DNA from: Physcomitrium patens
Lineage: Eukaryota > Streptophyta > Bryopsida > Funariales > Funariaceae
Assembly: GCF_000002425.4 (NCBI RefSeq)
Contig: NC_037259.1
Location: forward strand, 2,395,950 to 2,459,949
Direction of reading: 5' to 3'
Length of the DNA: 64,000 nucleotides
In this document: one piece after another, positions 51,872-63,200 of the stretch
How positions within the stretch are numbered: position 1 is the stretch's first letter
Layout: each line of letters begins with the position of its first letter
Made by a program: the position numbers and the translations under genes
Notes under the pieces: generated by a model
What the model was told of the DNA's origin: nothing
The model's input: only the letters and a program-made list of their open reading frames with translations
Database searches by the model: none

Positions 51872-52430
51872 ATAGATAGATAGATAGATAGATACACACA
51901 TATACAAAACAAAGTCTACAACGAGACACAACAGAGACGTGACGCGTAACTACACTCTCGTAGGAAGGCACCAGTCGCACAGAGCGCGCATGGATTCCCA
52001 ACAACAGAGACGAAATGACATTCGGACGCCAACCCACCCCCCCCCCCCCAACCTCTGAGCGCTTACCTCCCAATCCCGGTTTTACTGAGACCGATAGCAG
52101 CGTGTCCCTTTCGACTCGGGCTCGGTCTCCTCCTCCTCCTCTTGGAAGCGTTCGCCGTCTTCCTCCTTGTTCTTCTCCTCGTCGTCGTCGTTCTGGTGCT
52201 CGTCCTCCTCCTCCTACTGCGACGATCGAGCGTGCAGGCGGGCAACGCAAGTCGAGCTTGAGCATGTGAAGCGGAGGCTGGCGGAGAAACCACATTCTCG
52301 TTGCCACTCCCTCCCTCTCTCTTCCCCCGCCTTGCTCCGTGTCTTTTCCCCCTCTGCCTTTTCCCTTAAAGAGGCGCCGGATAAAAAGGTAAAGTATCGC
52401 ACTCTAAAATTAAATTGAATTGTTGTGAGT
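51398..52430 (-). promoter_or_regulatory. FPA 5' flank: probable 5' UTR and promoter
   Basis: Gene-like composition directly upstream of the FPA start. It contains TTAGGGTT-like words on the minus strand (about 51630), a TA tract (51826-51869) running into GATA repeats, a 13-base C run (52037-52049) and a strongly strand-biased CTC/CGT-rich stretch at about 52110-52240. Frames here are low-complexity and not credible genes. The exact transcription start cannot be read. Confidence 0.45.
51826..51891. repeat. (TA)n followed by (GATA)n microsatellite
   Basis: About 22 TA units, then about five GATA units, in the FPA upstream region. Such compound repeats are unstable in length. Confidence 0.9.
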
Positions 52431-52658
52431 GCTCTTCCACACCACTCCAGTTCTCATGGTTTTCTACGTTTTACTTTACGATTATTATTATCTTTATGGG
52501 AACTTTTTCTTTAAACTGAATTGAGGTTTATACATTCTTAATTATTTTTTCAATATTGCAAATGTATTTGTATGGATTGTTATACAATGATGTATTTATT
52601 CTATTTTTTAATAAAACTAATTTAAAATTATTTTTGTGACATGCAACACAATGTTAAT

Positions 52659-52716
<58 letters not shown>

Positions 52717-52983
52717 TGGATTATTATTGATATATTTCTAAAACCATAAAATATTTTAAATTAGAATTGGGCCTTCTCAAAGGTTCTCAAATTTTAAATC
52801 TATTATATTAAACAATATAATATAAAAAAAATAATTAAAAAAATATATTTATGATAAATAGAATATTTTATATATTTTACAATAATTAAAATTTTAATTT
52901 TTTTATGATTATTAAAACTACAACTTTTAAATAAGAATTTAGAAATATTCAACTTAGTTAATATATTAATGAATGTTAATTTG

Positions 52984-53020
<37 letters not shown>

Positions 53021-53154
53021 ACAAACTTTATGGAATCTTTATACTCCCTCCATAAGATAAGAAGCAAAAAATGTTAAAAATTGTGATTGGTTGAAATTAA
53101 TAAGCCATGATTACTTATCTTTATCTGAGAAGAATCAACTAAGAGTCTTTAGAT

Positions 53155-53190
<36 letters not shown>

Positions 53191-55723
53191 ATGTTAAGAA
53201 ATTTTTTTAACATAGTAAGAATAATGTTGTCTTATTGAACTTGCATGAGACATCTTTTTATGTTTTTCATAGTTGATACAATCAAGATATAGGGTACTAT
53301 ATTCAAAATTATTATCAAAGAACAATTTAGTTAATATGATGCCTTCTTCTAATTGTCTACTATCTCCAAATGTTGGAGCTATTATGTAATAACTTATCTC
53401 CACAATGTACATAACTTTTGTAATGTATTCAAACCAAAGCCTTTTAAAATGGCTTTATGATCTACACAACTTTTTTAAGATACTCCAACAAAGCAATATT
53501 TAGTAGTATCAACAATTAATTATTGAAATATTAATTTTAATATATGATAGTCAAAAATTATAGATATAGTCAATTTGTAAAGATTATAAATTAAAAGAGA
53601 ACACATAAATCATATCTTATTTCAATTATTTGACTCACTGAATTTGATGGCATTAAACTTGAAATATTTATTTTTTAAGTCTATATATTAATACATAATA
53701 TGATTTCTTACTTTAAATAAATAAATAAAATTAAAGTATATATGTGTGTATTACTTTGACTCATTACAGTTTTATATATAGTCATATTTTTACCTAATGG
53801 AGTTATATAATTTACACAAAAAATTAGAAATAAGTCTACTTTTATTTTGGATTTGTAGATTTATAGATTTATAATTTTTATAATATTTTAGTCTATCATC
53901 AACACTACATATTTATTTTAATGTATTAATTCTAGGATTTTCCACATTTTAAATTATTAATTTAAATTTATAAAAAAAATATTGTTTTGCATGCAATCCA
54001 ACTATAAGTTTGTAGATAACAATCATACTAACTTTTACTTTCATTCAATTTATTTTGGAGTTATGAAGTTCAAATAATTGAATAGTAAAATATTCAAAGC
54101 TATAAGAAAAAAAAAAAATATATATATATATATATGTATATATATGCATAACTATGAGTAAGTTATTTTAACTTTAACACAAATAACATACTACAATAAT
54201 GTTAAAATACAAAATTATCTCTTTAACAAGCATTTCAATCAGTGTTTCAAAATAAAAATTATAATATAATGTTATAAAATTTTATAAGTCTAATTCTTTC
54301 TATTTAAATTTTGATAGCTAAAGTAATTATTTTTCCAAAGAACATGGTGAATTAAAAAAAAATACAAACTAACATAATTATATCATGTATACATTTTTGA
54401 TTTCTTGTGATTTCTTACAAATTTATTGATAAAAAAAAAATTACAATAAACAAGTAATATAAATATCTGAAAAGTTGATTCTATACAAAATCTACACATC
54501 AAGTCCTATTTTTTTAAACATCACATTTTTCATTTTATCTTGTTTGACTAGTTTTCTATTTGACTAATTTTAGACTGAAACAAAACATTAAAAGTGGCAT
54601 CATGTAAAACCTTCATAAAATTTGCATCATATACCTTCATCAATCAAATACTTCATTTTACATTTTGTATACAACTTGTACACAAACTTGCTAGATTTTG
54701 ATTTTAATTACAATATGATTAATATTAGTTAGGACACACGTCAGGTGCACAAGACCCTTGGTTCATCTTGATTCTTTGTCTATGTCATGATATCCAACCT
54801 TATTTAAAAGAGACCATGTGTTTTTGTTTTTCCTTGCATTGTGTCTTGTGCATTGAGTGTTTCAAAAAAGTGTCATGCACCACACTATTTCGAAAACTGA
54901 TTGCCATACCCATTTCAATTTGAAACTGGGCCGAAGTTCAACAGTGCAGCTGGGCATGCAACTTGCCTCATTCTCTAAACTCTACATCAGTCTCTTTTTC
55001 CTGTTGAATTCTGGGTATATTTGTGAGCAAGTTTAATTTGTCAACAAGTCAGTAAAAAGTTGATCATGCACCACATCCTCATTCAACTCTCCACGTCAAG
55101 AGAAACAGCCTTCAAGAGCGTGGAAGATGCAACCACACGTTGAGTCTTTCCACGCCATTTGCATTCTCATTGTCCACCATCAACGCATGAAGACAACCTG
55201 CATCTGATTCCTACACAATAGGCCTGAGAAGAAGCCCTCAGCGACAACAACAGAGCCACCATCATACAATCAACCAAGGTGGAAACTTTGGGTTCGGAAA
55301 CCCACAGTTAACCTGAGTATTAACCTGTTCATCAAGTCCAGGGTTTAGAATTTCCACTTGAGGCAGAACATTAGGTGCCAAGGCCGGTAACCCACAAACT
55401 TTCACAAACAGAAAAATGTGTCGTTGAAAGTTTCAAAAACAAGCTAAGGTTTGACCAGCTTGATGAAATAAAAAGCAATGCATGGTTTGAAGGAAACTCA
55501 TACACCGAGGCTGGTGATTGCGAGTTGATAAAAAACTACAGTGTAAATAATCAGAGACTCAATCAGGAGGAACCATAAATGAGAAATAGAAGTAAGAGTA
55601 GGAGGGGTGGAGATATGATGGTGTTGTGAACCATATTCATTGCCATGGTATGGTTGTTCACAACCATGTGGATGGATTGAGATATAGTGGTCAATTTGCA
55701 TTACCGCTTCGCAAAGGGAGAAA
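52431..55723. other. AT-rich spacer, then a non-coding gene-like stretch
   Basis: 52431-54700 is AT-rich, with a long TA tract (52663-52714), another at 52985-53011 and an A run at about 53159-53188. 54720-55700 is less AT-rich. A 68-codon frame at 55375-55578 (+) starts MPRPVTHKLSQTEK but matches no family I know and lies next to the ClpF 3' end, so it may be chance. No gene is called. Confidence 0.5.
52663..52714. repeat. (TA)n microsatellite, long
   Basis: About 26 uninterrupted TA units, the longest TA tract in the window. Confidence 0.92.
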
Positions 55724-56980
55724 TCAATCACCTTCATTTTCGTCGTAAGGCAACTCATGTCGAGGTGCATCGTATTTTTCTCTCAATTGCTTACAAGCTA
55801 TGAAGTCCCCCGCACCATCCATGCCATAAAAGAGAAAATATACGTATGGATGATCAAATTGTTCAAAATCGGGTTCCTCAGGGGCGACTAAATTATCCTC
55901 GGCAACATAGGTTACCATAACGGATGGCTCCTCCCGAACGTCCACCAAAACCTGCGGTAGCAAACCTAAGTTGTCAGACCAAGACCAAAAGATACGAATA
56001 GCTAATATGATTGCTAATAGCTCAGAAACCCCAGGCAATTCCATGAATTCATCAATGTGAAGTTGCGGACTCGCTAAAATCTAAACAAAGCTTCACATTT
56101 CTTGATTCAAAATAAACTAAAGAAATTTAAACCACCATTGAACTAGAAGTGGCACCTGATAAAATGGTTGATTTCGACCGCGAGGGAGTTCGTCCACACC
56201 AGCTGTCTCCGCCCATTGATCCGATTCACAGCACACAGGGTCCATGCCGCAAACTACTCCCCTGTATCCAATGACCCGATGCCTGACCTTCTGCCCTAGC
56301 CGAAATTGAAAGCTTCGCTGCTGGTAAGACAGAGCTTGGACCTGCGCTGCCAGAGACTCCGCCTCGAGAGCTGTTAACTTGTTCCTAATGGCACCAGCAG
56401 CAGCATAATCCTCCTCTGCAATCAACCTCTGCAATTCCGCTTTCAATTGCAATATTGCGATCCCTGTATCCTGTACCTCATTCTTAGAGGAATCTGATCC
56501 AGTCTTCGCCTTGCGCTGCCGAGCCATCTCCTGCTCCACCTCGGCAATCTTCTCCCTCAAACCCTGCGCCGCTTCGTACATGTCCTGGTTAAGCGCCCGC
56601 TGCAGCCTTGTCGTCAAATCAAGTTGGAAGAAAAACATCAATAGCTCTTCATTCGCCCTATTGCTCCGCTCCAGGGACGCATCTCGTTTCCTCGCCCGGC
56701 AAACTATTGCTCCTCTCTTCAAAATCACCAAATTTCTTAACCCATCCCCACCTCGTCTACATGCTACACTACTGCCCCCACTTAGTTCTACTCGACGAAG
56801 CCCCTCCAAATTCGCCAACCTACCCAAAATCCTACGATAGCTCAATGACTCCTGAATAGTCTGTGCACACGTCGGAATGCCCGAGTGCGCGGCCGTTGTC
56901 AATGCCAATGGCCTTATCCCCATGGCCGACGAACTGGTTCCACCACTTGCTAACCCTAATTGCACCGAGGAAGACCCCAT
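55724..56980 (-). CDS. CLPF: ClpF-like plastid Clp protease adaptor (UVR and YccV-like domains)
   Basis: Two exons in transcript order: 56156-56980 and 55724-55951, 350 residues. I chose the ATG at 56980 because the frame upstream holds no other ATG before a TGA. The first 60 or so residues are rich in Ser, Ala and Thr and poor in acids, as in a chloroplast transit peptide. Two helical UVR-type segments follow (about 122-154 and 176-207; YEAAQGLREKI and YAAAGAIRNKL). A YccV-like domain (about 224-340) has FRLGQKVRHRVIGYRGVVCG and ends near LVAPEEPDFEQFDHP. In Arabidopsis, ClpF works with ClpS1 to deliver substrates such as glutamyl-tRNA reductase to the stromal Clp protease. The single intron lies in the YccV-like domain (after FYQ). 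All expected parts are present. Confidence 0.9.
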
Positions 56981-57440
56981 TGGCCCTTTCCCCTCAACAC
57001 CACCCACTTCTTCAGCTCCAGGATTGATTCACCCTACAATTGAACGTTTCCGCAAATATCCAGCTCGGTCAGATCACCGAAACTCCAGAAACAGACTCCA
57101 ATTCAGCCCAGCTCAGCCCAGTCCTCAAACAAAACACCTTTCAATAGTGGGGTTCATATCCACAGAGCTATTCCATTTGGAGCGGCGTCACCCAGACAAA
57201 GATGAGACCCACAAAGGGCAATCTGAGCAGCGTTGCTGTCCCGTCACGAACCTGATAAGCGAGAGAAGAAAGGAGGGATGGGGGAAGTGGGAATGGCCAT
57301 CAGGCTCGGGGGAGAGGTGGGGGGGGGGGGGGGTGTGTGGAGAATCGTGGCCCCATTATTGTCGTGGGCTCTTCTTCCACTCAACCGCTCTGCCAAGGCT
57401 CAAGAATTGGCTGGCTGCTGAGGCGTGACCACCGCGCATC
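56981..57440 (-). promoter_or_regulatory. ClpF 5' flank
   Basis: Gene-like, non-coding DNA upstream of the ClpF start, likely its 5' UTR and promoter. It contains a 15-base G run (57319-57333). It ends abruptly where the minisatellite begins. Confidence 0.4.
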
Positions 57441-57449
57441 AAACAACCC

Positions 57450-58243
57450 AAAACAACACGGATGGATGGATGAATATATCGAATGGATGGACGAATGGAT
57501 GGACGAATGGACACAATAGATGAATATATTGAAAGAATGGATGGATGGATAGATATAATGGACATAATGGATGGATAGGTAGATGTAATGGAGATAATAG
57601 ATGGATGGATGTATATAATAGATGGATGAATGTATATAATGGATGGATGGATGGATATTATGGATAAATATAATAGATATAATGGATAGATGGATATAAT
57701 GGATGAATGTATGGATAGATGGATGCATGGGATATAATAGATATAATAGATATAATAGATGAATGCACAGATATAGTAGATAGATGGATGCATGGGATAT
57801 AATAGATATAATAGATATAATAGATGAATGCACAGATATAGTAGATAGATGGATGCATGGGATATAATAGATATAATAGATATAATAGATGAATGCACAG
57901 ATATAGTAGATAGATGGATGCATGGGATATAATAGATATAATAGATATAATAGATGAATGCACGGATATAGTAGATAGATGGATGCATGGGATATAATAG
58001 ATATAATAGATGAATGTACGGATATAGTAGATAGATGGATGCATGGGATATAATAGATATAATAGATATAATAGATAAATGCACGGATATAGTAGATAGA
58101 TGGATGCATAGGATATAATATATATAATAGATATAATAGATGAATGCATGGATATAATAGATAGATGGATGCATGGATATAATAGATGAATGCATGGATA
58201 TAATGGATAGTTGGATGAATGCATGTATATGATGGATAGATGG
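57450..58243. repeat. 65-bp minisatellite built on GATA/GGAT motifs
   Basis: The left part (to about 57700) is an irregular series of GGAT, GGATA and ATAAT words. From about 57700 a 65-bp unit appears, marked by GATGCATGGG at 57722, 57787, 57852, 57917 and 57982. A copy short by 9 bp leads to 58038, and variants follow at 58103 and 58168. Neighbouring units are nearly identical. The minus strand has no stop codons in any frame over most of the array, giving long but meaningless frames rich in Ile, Ser, His and Tyr. Confidence 0.93.
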
Positions 58244-58332
58244 TGTCACAAATATATATCTACTATAATTAATACTTAGGTAATATGAATAGATAGAAGT
58301 AGGTAAAAATATATTAATTTCATAATACCTTT

Positions 58333-58411
58333 TAGATTATCATCTGGTAAACTAATATTGTTCTTAATATTGTAGATTATCATCTGGTAAACTAATATTG
58401 TTCTTAATATT
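58333..58411 (+). repeat. 40-bp tandem duplication after the 5' LTR remnant
   Basis: Two adjacent copies of a 40-bp unit starting TAGATTATCATCTGGTAAAC, essentially identical, at 58333 and 58373. It lies where the rest of the 5' LTR and the primer binding site would be expected. Confidence 0.88.
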
Positions 58412-58499
58412 TTCTTTGTTTTCAAGTCCTCTCTTCTACTTGTCTTGAGTAAAATTAGATATATATTTTTTAAAATATTATTATCGCAAAGCTTTTGAA

Positions 58500-61400
58500 A
58501 TGAAGAGTGTAATGGCTCAAATGCAAGAGCAATTGAAAGAATTGATGCTTACAATGCATTAACTCAATTTATTGCCACCAAGAACAATAAAAATAGCAGG
58601 AAGTGAAGATACAAATATGATTGGAGTCGCTTCAACATCTACACCAAATCACATCATTTTTTCTATAATAGAACATCTTTTTAATGTTAGAAAATCTAGA
58701 ATTGCCTTATTCGAGAAGTTTGATGGCACAAGATCCTAGTTATGAGGATTTGTCAATCAAGTACAACTTGTAATTGAACTTCAACTCCAAAACTATCCAA
58801 CGCCAAGATCACAAGTTAGATTCATTGGTACACTTCTTTCAGGTTTGGCATTATCATGGTTTTTATCTTTTCTTGAATGACAAGATCCAATATTGGATAA
58901 ATTAGAGGTTTTTTTTTGGGAGTTTTAATCTTTGTATGAAGAGCAAAATGCAATTTGTGTTACAACCAATAAGTTTTGTATTTGGCAACAAGATAATCAA
59001 TTAGTAATATCATACATTTCACAATTTTGACAAATATCGATTGATATCAACTGAAATGATGCTATTCTTATCAACCAATTTTTCTACAGATTACAATATG
59101 AGGTAAATAAATTAATGCTCAACTTATTGGATCTTTAAACATTGAGTCAAGCAATTGACTTTGCTGTAAAGTGTGACAATTGATTTTTTCAATTTCAATC
59201 TAAGAATTGTATAAGAGAACTTTAACATTATTATAATTTAATGATAATACCAATGACCTCTCAATTTAAACATTTAGAAATAGAAGATATGTAAATTGAT
59301 GCAATATGTTTTAAACCTCTTACTAAACAAAAAAAGACTTATCATCTTCAAGAAGGAATATATTTATATTTTGGAGCAACTAAGCACAATGCTCAATATT
59401 GTCCAAAGAAACAACTCAACTACAAAATGAGGAGTACAATTGTCAAAGATGAAAAAATATCAAAAAATAAATTTATCCACTTACAATTGTGCAATTGGAA
59501 TCTTGTACAAACGAAGGTCCTATCTTCTCCTTAGAAACTTCTCCTTGTTTTACAATAGATGTTCATTTAGGACCTAATAAACACAAAACTTGTGCCTTGA
59601 TAGATTCAGGAGCTTCAATTTTTTTTTTAAATAAAAAATTTATTAAAAGCCATAGAATATCATTAATATAAAAAACTAAACTTGTATATGTAGAAGTCAT
59701 AGATGGTCGTCGGTTATCTTCTATAGATATTACTCATGAAATACTTTCTATAGATGTAGCAATAAATGGTCATAATAGTTGCATAATTTTTAATATAATT
59801 AGATTTTTTTCTAATCCAGTCATTTTAGGTTTATCATGGCTAAAAAAGTATGATCTTTTGATAAATTAAATTTCTTGTAAATTTGACTTTCCTCAAAGCA
59901 TTATTAAGAGTTTTGTGAAAAGCCATGAATCTAGTATAGCCAAATCCGTACTCGTAGGTACAAAAGCTTTCTTGCATGTTGCAAAAGAAAAATCACCTTT
60001 TATTATTTATGCTATACCTATTTTTAATGATGAAAAGACTTCAAGTAGCATTCCAAATTAATATGAAGATTTCAAGATGTTTATGAAAAAAAAAATGCAG
60101 ATATTCTCTTCGAGCTCCCTATGATTACTAAAGTGACCTTAAAGAGAGAAGTTAGCCACCATTTCGTCCAACCTATAATTTATTACAAAATGAGTTGGTT
60201 GAAGTCAATAAATACATTAAAAAGAACTTGGCTAAGAATTTCATACACCATTCAAAATCTCCTACAGGAGCTCCTATCTTATTTATAAAGAAAAAAGATG
60301 AATCATTACAAATATGCATAGATTATCGAGGACTCAACAAGATTACCATCAATAATAGATATCATTTATCCTTAATATTTAGACTTTTTGATCAATTAAA
60401 TTAAGCTAAGATCTATACAAAAATAGATCTACAAAGAGCATACAACTTGGTCCACATTAAAGATGGAGATGAATGGAAGACTACATTTCAAACAAGGTAT
60501 GGACACTTTGAATATAATATCATCCCTTTTAGACTCACAAATGTACCAACTGCTTTTCAACATCTCATGAATGATATTTTTTGTGAGTTTCTAGATAATT
60601 TTATTATTTGTTACTTAAATAATATTTTAATCTATTTTAAGAATACATATAAGCATGAAGTTTATGTTTGTTGTATGTTACAAAAACTTAAAGATGCAAG
60701 ATTGTATGCTAAGTTGAAAAAGTGTGTATTCCATATTATTCAAATTGACTTCATAAGATATATCATTTCCAATGAAGGACTTATAATAGATCCAAAGAAT
60801 GTTCAAACTATTATAGATTGAAAGATTCTAAGAACAATAAAAGATTTGCAATACTTTTTGGACTTTGTCAATTACTATTGAATCTTCATCAAGAATTTTT
60901 CTCAAGTTGCAGCTCATCCTACACGTCTTACATGCAAAAAAACACTTGATCGGAGCAAAGAAGCTGAAGCATCTTTTAAAGCCTTGAAATTGGCATTTAT
61001 TTTTGGACTAATCTTATATCACGTCAACACATCAAATTTTGCTATAGATGTTATTTTGTCACAAATAAGAAAAGATGACAAGCTCCATCTAGTAGCTTTT
61101 TATTCCAAGAAATTCATAGCAGCCAAGATTAATTATAAAATCTACAATAAATAACTTCTAGCAGATGTGGATTCTTTTCAAAAATGCTTTTTTTGACCTT
61201 TTATCTTCAAATTGATCGACAAATAGAGAGTGTCAACCAAGTTTTGGAACAATACTTACGGTGTAACATCAATTATTAACAAAATGATTGGATAATCTTC
61301 TTGCCATTAGCAAAATTTACTTATAATAATATGATACATTCTTTTATGTAACAAACATCTTTTTTTGTTAATAATGGTTATCATCTACGACTTCATATTT

Positions 61401-61965
61401 TTGACTTTTCAAAAATTGATAATCCTTTGATAGAAGATTTGGCATATTGCTTGTGAAAGCTACATGAAACAATTAAGATATAATTAAAAGAAGCTCAAGA
61501 ATGATAAAAAATCAACGTAGATGTCTATTGAAAAGAACAACCATAATTCAATGTAGGTGAGAAGATATGGTTACTTCATTGTAATATCAAGACTTTTGTC
61601 TTTATAATAAATTGGACTAATGCAAGCTTCGACCTTTTCCTATTTTTGAACAAATGAATCTAATTGCTTATCAATTACATCTATTGAAGTCAATGAAGAT
61701 CCATCCTATCTTCCATGTGTCCCTGCTTGAACTATACAAGATTACAAATATACCAAAAAAAAAACAAGTTCTACTTTCTCCTATAGAAGTGGACAATAAT
61801 AAGAGTTTAAACTGGAAGAAGTTATAAACTCAAGGCGATACTAAAATAAGTTGGAATATCTTGTCCATAAGCATGAATATGATATTAGTGAACACACATA
61901 GGAGCTAGCAAAGAATCTTGAAAATGCAACAAAGACAGTGGAGGCTTTTCATCAATGACATCTAT
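58500..61965 (+). pseudogene. broken gag-pol of chromovirus copy 2
   Basis: The gag part includes LIGTLLSG-like and ALSWFLSFLE segments. The protease piece keeps DSGAS but is followed by stops. The reverse transcriptase is in two frames (60195-60404 and 60447-60821), with [10 protein letters not shown] and LTNVPTAFQHLMN. The RNase H piece has HLVAFYSKKF. The integrase end includes LPLAKFTYNN. The catalytic reverse transcriptase motif is changed and the frames are broken, so no active enzyme is made. Confidence 0.82.
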
Positions 61966-62545
61966 TAAAACAAAGATGAAGGATAGCAAAATTTTGCCAT
62001 AAAAAAAACACAATTTAGGAAAGATTGCATTCTACCTTCTATCCTTGTTTGTAGTTTTTGTATAATTATGGCATTAAGGAAATAGAGAACTAATAGTTGG
62101 TGGATTCAACTTAAGAGCCATCATTTGTCAACTTACCAAACAAGACATTGTGATTATCACAACCTTTAAGACAACATAATAGGGACAAAGACTTTGAAGA
62201 ATGACATATTTTTACTCAAATAAATGGCAAGATATAAAAAATTTGATGTCATGACCTAGAAAAAGACTCTTAATGTATGGCGATTTTATTGGAGGTAGAT
62301 ATGACTCCTAATGGTGTTACAAATATTTTGTTTGAAGGAAGTTACGAAGGTTTCAACAATAATCAAATTTTAGGGTGGTCTTTTTATCTTGAAATAGGAT
62401 ATTATTGATGGTTGAGAGGACTTATCAACTACCATTGTAGAGAACAACAATCAAAGTATATGGCAAATACAATTTGCTACATCTTAAACTTCTTCAACAT
62501 ATCATCACCGCTCTTTGTAGAACTTCTCTCTAAAAAAAGAGATAA

Positions 62546-63095
62546 TATCACAAATATACATATATCTTCTATAATTATTATTTAAATAATATGAATAAGT
62601 AGAAGTAAATAAAAAAAGATTAATTTCATAATACTTTCTAGAAAAACTTCCTAAAAGCTTCTTTGACACTATTTTGACTTTATATGAATTTGTAGTTGAT
62701 TGATAAATTAAAAACTTGATCAATAAGCTAAGCATATGCCATATGTATTAGTAGCTTGTAAAATAAACTAACTATGTGGCGGCCATATAGAAAACTTGCC
62801 TTGCAAGTCAAGATATGTGTTATACAAAGTCAACACCTATTTGGAGGTCCTATAGAACGTTGCCACATAGATTTTAGGTAAATAATATATGTAGAGGCAA
62901 GAATGAAGCCTTCTTCACTCTTGTCAACTCGTTTCTTACTTCTAGTCTAGTTTCAAGAGTCTTTAGTTTTTTTATCTTTTGGCAAAAGCTATTCTAGTTT
63001 CTTTTTTAATATACATACTTTTCAATTTTTATTTGTCATATTTCTTTGAAAAAACCTCATTTGATTATATGCTTTCATTGAATTCTTATCCTTCA
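62546..63095 (+). repeat. 3' LTR of chromovirus copy 2
   Basis: 550 bp, starting TATCACAAATATAC and ending TATCCTTCA. It follows a purine-rich AAAAAAAGAGATAA tract. It carries the shared AGAGGCAAGAATGAAG element downstream of a TA-rich box (about 62880-62910). Confidence 0.8.
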
Positions 63096-63200
63096 TAGAT
63101 TGATGGATATAATGGATGGATGTATGGATATAATAGATAAATATGGTAGATAGATAGGAAAATATAATGGCTGAATGAAGAATATAATAGATTAGCTTAA
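63096..63200. repeat. minisatellite remnant on the far side of chromovirus copy 2
   Basis: About 100 bp of TAGATTGATGGATATAATGG-type sequence, directly after the 3' LTR. It is the same GGATATAATAGATA vocabulary as 57450-58243. This places the insertion inside the minisatellite array. Confidence 0.8.

Larger units (their letters stand above)
58244..63095 (+). mobile_element. decayed chromovirus (Ty3/gypsy), copy 2, inserted in the minisatellite
   Basis: A 5' LTR remnant (58244-58333, beginning TGTCACAAATATA) is followed by an internal region and a 3' LTR (62546-63095). Domain order is normal for Ty3/gypsy: gag (about 58500-59470), protease (59489-59671, with DSGAS), reverse transcriptase (60195-60821, YLNN where active enzymes have YLDD), RNase H piece (about 61020-61140), the end of the integrase core (about 61240-61600), and chromodomain (about 61790-61965, with NKLEYLVH and YDISEHT). 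The N-terminal part of integrase is missing. Stops and frameshifts are frequent. The minisatellite motif flanks both sides. No clean target duplication remains. Confidence 0.87.

Noticed and set aside
51672-52307. Minus-strand frame of 211 codons upstream of FPA
   Set aside because: It runs through TA and GATA repeats and a purine-biased stretch. Better explained as FPA 5' UTR and promoter.
53041-53060. TACTCCCTCC word resembling the end of Stowaway MITEs
   Set aside because: No matching inverted end was found nearby. A single word is not enough.
57008-57034. Possible extension of the ClpF frame upstream of 56980
   Set aside because: The extra codons begin at GTG and an in-frame TGA lies just upstream, with no ATG. 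The ATG at 56980 is the first usable start.
57700-58243. Regular repeats that could suggest a CRISPR-like array
   Set aside because: Units are contiguous with no unique spacers, and the DNA is from a eukaryotic nucleus. It is a minisatellite.
57356-58249. Minus-strand open frame of about 297 codons rich in Ile, Ser, His and Tyr
   Set aside because: It is made of the 65-bp minisatellite. All three frames are open, and composition, not selection, explains it.
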